Assembly: GCF_001423425.1 (NCBI RefSeq)
Contig: NZ_LMNX01000004.1
Location: 457,432 to 521,431 of the forward strand
Length of the DNA: 64,000 bases
Source: Rhizobium sp. Leaf306
Lineage (GTDB): Bacteria > Pseudomonadota > Alphaproteobacteria > Rhizobiales > Rhizobiaceae
Direction: 5' to 3'
Shown here: piece by piece, positions 61,710 through 64,000 of the stretch
How the letters are laid out: the number at the start of each line of letters is the position of its first letter
Numbering within the stretch: position 1 is the first letter of the stretch
Notes under the pieces: model-generated
The model's database searches: none
Seen by the model: only the letters and a program-made list of their open reading frames with translations
Told to the model about the DNA's origin: nothing
Position numbers and translations under genes: made by a program

Positions 61710-62900
61710 ATGCCCATCTTGAACCGAGCCGCCGAACTTCAAGGCGAAGTCAGCGAATGGCGCCGACACCTCCACCAGAACCCCGAAATCCTCTATGACG
61801 TCGTTGAGACCGCAGCCTTCGTAGCCGCTAAGCTGAAGGAATTCGGCGTCGACGAGGTCGCGACCGGCATCGGCCGCACCGGCGTTGTCGGCATCATCAG
61901 GGGCAAGGGCGGCGCAGACGCGGGTACAGGCGCAAACGCCAGCGGACGCACGATCGGTCTGCGCGCCGACATGGATGCGCTGCCGCTGACCGAGCTCACG
62001 GGCAAGCCCTGGGCCTCGAAAACCCCTGGCAAGATGCATGCCTGCGGCCATGACGGCCACACGTCCATGCTGCTGGGTGCCGCAAAATACCTCGCCGAAA
62101 CCCGCAATTTCGACGGCACCGTGGCGCTGATCTTCCAGCCCGCCGAAGAAGGTGGCGCCGGCGCGCTGGCAATGATCGAAGACGGCATGATGGAGCGCTT
62201 CGGCATCGACGAAGTCTACGGCATGCACAATATGCCGGGCATTCCCATCGGCCAGTTCGCGATCCGCAAGGGCGGCATCATGGCAGCACCCGACCGCTTC
62301 ACCATCACCATCAAGGGTCGTGGCGGCCACGCGGCCCAGCCTCACAAGACGATCGACCCGATCTTCATCGGTTCGCAGCTGGTGGGCAGCCTGCAGGCAA
62401 TCGCTGCCCGCAACGCAGACCCCGTCCAGTCGGTGGTGATATCCGTGACCCGCTTCGATGCCGGCACGACACACAATATCATCCCCGACAACGCGATCAT
62501 CATGGGCACGGTGCGCACGCTGAACGAAGACACCCGCGACCTTGCCGAAAACCGCATCCGCCAGATCGTCGAGGGCTTGGCAAGCGCCCACGGCGCCGGC
62601 TGGTCGATCGACTACGAGCGCAAATGCCCTGTTACCTCCAACCACGACAGCGAGACCGACCACGCGATCGGCGTCGCCTCATCCATCGTCGGCGCCGCCA
62701 ATGTGGATGGGAACGTCGAACCGACCATGGCCGGCGAAGACTTCGCCTTCATGCTCAAACGCCGCCCCGGCGCCTTCATCTTCATCGGCAACGGCGATAC
62801 GGCAGCCCTTCACAACCCCAACTACGACTTCGACGACGAAGCCCTCGCCTACGGCATCTCCTACTGGGTCAAGCTCACGGAGCAGCGCCTGTCACCATAA
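61710..62900 (+). CDS. M20-family amidohydrolase (hippurate hydrolase-like)
   Basis: Metallopeptidase that removes acyl or benzoyl groups from amino acids, 396 aa. Metal-binding motifs DMDALPL, HACGHDGHTSMLLGAAKYL and QPAEEGGAGA (the EE pair); dimerisation domain about 190-300; AGEDFAFMLKRRPGAF near the end. AGGAAA precedes the ATG. Physiological substrate unknown. Confidence 0.92.
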   Translation: MPILNRAAELQGEVSEWRRHLHQNPEILYDVVETAAFVAAKLKEFGVDEVATGIGRTGVVGIIRGKGGADAGTGANASGRTIGLRADMDALPLTELTGKPWASKTPGKMHACGHDGHTSMLLGAAKYLAETRNFDGTVALIFQPAEEGGAGALAMIEDGMMERFGIDEVYGMHNMPGIPIGQFAIRKGGIMAAPDRFTITIKGRGGHAAQPHKTIDPIFIGSQLVGSLQAIAARNADPVQSVVISVTRFDAGTTHNIIPDNAIIMGTVRTLNEDTRDLAENRIRQIVEGLASAHGAGWSIDYERKCPVTSNHDSETDHAIGVASSIVGAANVDGNVEPTMAGEDFAFMLKRRPGAFIFIGNGDTAALHNPNYDFDDEALAYGISYWVKLTEQRLSP

Positions 62901-62921
62901 CCCGCAGAAAAACACTTGGCT

Positions 62922-62948
62922 AAACCCATCACCTTTTGTATGGGTTTT
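62922..62948 (+). terminator. Hairpin between the M20 gene and tRNA-Arg
   Basis: AAACCCAT (62922-62929) and ATGGGTTT (62940-62947) form a perfect 8-bp stem with a 10-nt loop ending in TTTT, 21 nt after the M20 stop and just before the tRNA. Likely intrinsic terminator. Confidence 0.65.
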
Positions 62949-62955
62949 GCCGAGT

Positions 62956-63032
62956 GGTCCCATAGCTCAGCAGGATAGAGCGCAAGATTCCTAATCTTGA
63001 GGCCATTGGTTCGAATCCAATTGGGATCACCA
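62956..63032 (+). tRNA. tRNA-Arg (anticodon CCU)
   Basis: A complete 77-nt cloverleaf including encoded CCA: acceptor GGTCCCA (62956-62962) pairs with TGGGATC (63022-63028, one G-U), discriminator A, CCA at 63030-63032. Anticodon stem CAAGA/TCTTG with loop TTCCTAA; anticodon CCT at 62990-62992 reads AGG. TPsiC arm has GGTTCGAATCC. tRNA-Arg(CCU) is a frequent integration site for mobile elements. Confidence 0.95.
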
Positions 63033-63373
63033 TTATTTGCAGGACTTATGGGACGTCCGCGTTCCCGCGTTCCCACAACCCGATCATTCGCTGGCTGATT
63101 ACGGCCGAGTTCGCTCAGCCGTTACCCGCGACGTGATGCGTTGCTGCACAGTAAGAACTGCTCAGCACCACAACCATCCGCTACCGTCGAAATACGCAAA
63201 CTCAGAACCGCGGCGAGAACTCGTAGTTGCAAAGGATTTGCTTCGACCCAAGCCATCGTAACTGCTTTGCTGCGGCCACGCTCAACGTCTCGATTTTGGC
63301 CAGGCTTGAATTTTCGCATGGCTCTTTCAACACACAATAGAGCGCCTGCAAAATTCATCAAACAGCGGATCAA
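63033..63373. other. Gene-poor stretch after tRNA-Arg
   Basis: About 340 bp with no convincing gene. Short frames exist on both strands (for example 63141-63377 plus) but their translations match nothing I recognise and lack ribosome sites. Base composition looks lower in GC than the rest of the window. Could be the decayed end of an accessory insertion next to the tRNA; no integrase or direct repeat of the tRNA end is visible. Confidence 0.4.
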
Positions 63374-63751
63374 CTAAATCCCGACCTCGACGAAATTTAT
63401 ACTGTTTAGCTCGAATTTATTTAACGTTGCCTCGAGACAAGATTGAAGATCGGTGTCCAAGGCCATTCTGATTGCGCTGATCATCTCTGCCTCGAAAGCA
63501 TCGATGCTGTCGTAAGCGATCAGGTTGGACGACGAAGCCGCCTTACACAGCACTTCGACAACGCGTCTTTCGTTCGTGAGGCCCCTCAATGCTCCGGCGC
63601 AGGCGACCACGGCATCATGGTAAGCTGCGTCCCGGGAACCCGGCCACGCTTCGATCAAATACTTCGCCGCCTCCTTCGTGCTTTTGATACGCACAAAGGT
63701 CTTGGTTTCCCCCCGCAACTCGATGGTGACGACGTTGTCCCATTCAGCCAT
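63374..63751 (-). CDS. DUF982-family protein
   Basis: A 125-aa protein of the DUF982 family, small proteins abundant in rhizobia and often in accessory regions. The conserved core is VRIKSTKEAAKYLIEAWPG followed by DAAYHDAVVACAGALRG. The first WDNVVTIELRG matches the usual N-terminus, so the ATG at 63751 is preferred; ribosome site is weak. The C-terminal 35 residues (ALDTDLQSCLEATLNKFELN) extend beyond the domain. Function of the family is unknown. Confidence 0.75.
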   Translation of the reverse strand: MAEWDNVVTIELRGETKTFVRIKSTKEAAKYLIEAWPGSRDAAYHDAVVACAGALRGLTNERRVVEVLCKAASSSNLIAYDSIDAFEAEMISAIRMALDTDLQSCLEATLNKFELNSINFVEVGI

Positions 63752-64000
63752 GGCTATGCTCGCCCAATCCGCAAGTAGAGCTAATTTAGCGGGCAATACT
63801 TGAGCGGGGCTGGTGACTGTCGTGTGGAAAAGAGGACCTGGCGATGTAGTAGATCGGCGCCACCGTACGAGATAGACTTGAGGTCGATACCTATAGAAAG
63901 CGAATTCGGTCTTCGACGTCTCGGGCATCGCAAGCACAAGGCTGCCTCCATCGAGATCCAGCAACTTGCGCGAAGCGGCAGGCAGGCGCGCGCGGATCTC
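63752..64000 (-). other. Open frame continuing upstream of DUF982 to the window edge
   Basis: The DUF982 frame stays open on the minus strand to the right edge (translation includes LLDLDGGSLVLAMPETSKTE). Either this is leader DNA with chance openness or a longer fusion protein whose start lies outside. Codon use near 63752-63800 (TTA, CTA, AGT) is unlike a well-expressed gene here, so I favour non-coding. Confidence 0.35.

Noticed and set aside
63141..63377. Short plus-strand frame after the tRNA that might be a transposase remnant
   Set aside because: Translation has no recognisable catalytic motif, no ribosome site and no inverted repeats nearby.

Overview
The window is a gene-dense, GC-rich piece of alphaproteobacterial chromosome, almost certainly from the Rhizobiaceae (Rhizobium/Agrobacterium/Neorhizobium/Ensifer group). 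I infer this from the gene set and order: oxyR-katG, tandem ku genes with ligD, J-domain gene-cobS-cobT, aroK-aroB-corC next to xerD and accA, hisC-tyrA, lptM-lysA, cpdR-hpt and DUF3426-ftsE-ftsX, plus rhizobial-type promoters. Nearly all genes are intact housekeeping genes. I see no insertion sequence, CRISPR array, rRNA operon or prophage.

Left part (1-20 kb). The 3' part of a secreted RTX beta-glucanase gene converges with oxyR, which is divergent from katG. A five-gene operon (10275 down to 4628) encodes a heme-copper oxidase: subunit II with a fused cytochrome c, a subunit I/III fusion, a small membrane protein, a CtaG-type assembly factor and a three-heme cytochrome c. All four junctions are ATGA overlaps. 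Next comes a non-homologous end-joining module: two tandem ku genes behind a clear EcfG (general stress) type promoter, converging on ligD with a cloverleaf-like palindromic repeat between them. An HxlR regulator, an SDR enzyme, dsbB, an HNH nuclease, an AlkA glycosylase and gluQ follow.

Middle (20-45 kb). A BrkB-family protein, an SDR enzyme, a HIG1-like protein, a cobalamin adenosyltransferase and a rhomboid protease lead into etfBA-hbdA (acyl-CoA oxidation). Then come tlpA/argH, lptM-lysA, a very large TIGR02302 protein, cpdR, hpt, ftsEX, a YdcF protein, a PlsC acyltransferase, ChaC-like and DUF2125 genes, tyrA-hisC, a methyltransferase, gloB with a cupin gene, and two tiny coupled membrane-protein genes.

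Right part (45-64 kb). DMT and DUF3108 genes, rpmB (with a textbook promoter and terminator), a queuosine-precursor transporter, the cobST operon, bolA, aroKB with a CorC-like gene that lacks the usual membrane domain, xerD, accA, an L,D-transpeptidase, tusA, a CobW-type GTPase, a D-Ala-D-Ala carboxypeptidase and an M20 amidohydrolase. A tRNA-Arg(CCU) follows. To its right the sequence is less gene-like and holds only a DUF982 gene, so this may be the edge of an accessory region.

The most notable points are the stress-promoter/ku/ku/ligD arrangement with its structured repeat, the loss of the DUF21 domain in the CorC-like protein, the fully coupled oxidase operon, and the small membrane-protein pair. 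None is a clearly new system on sequence alone.
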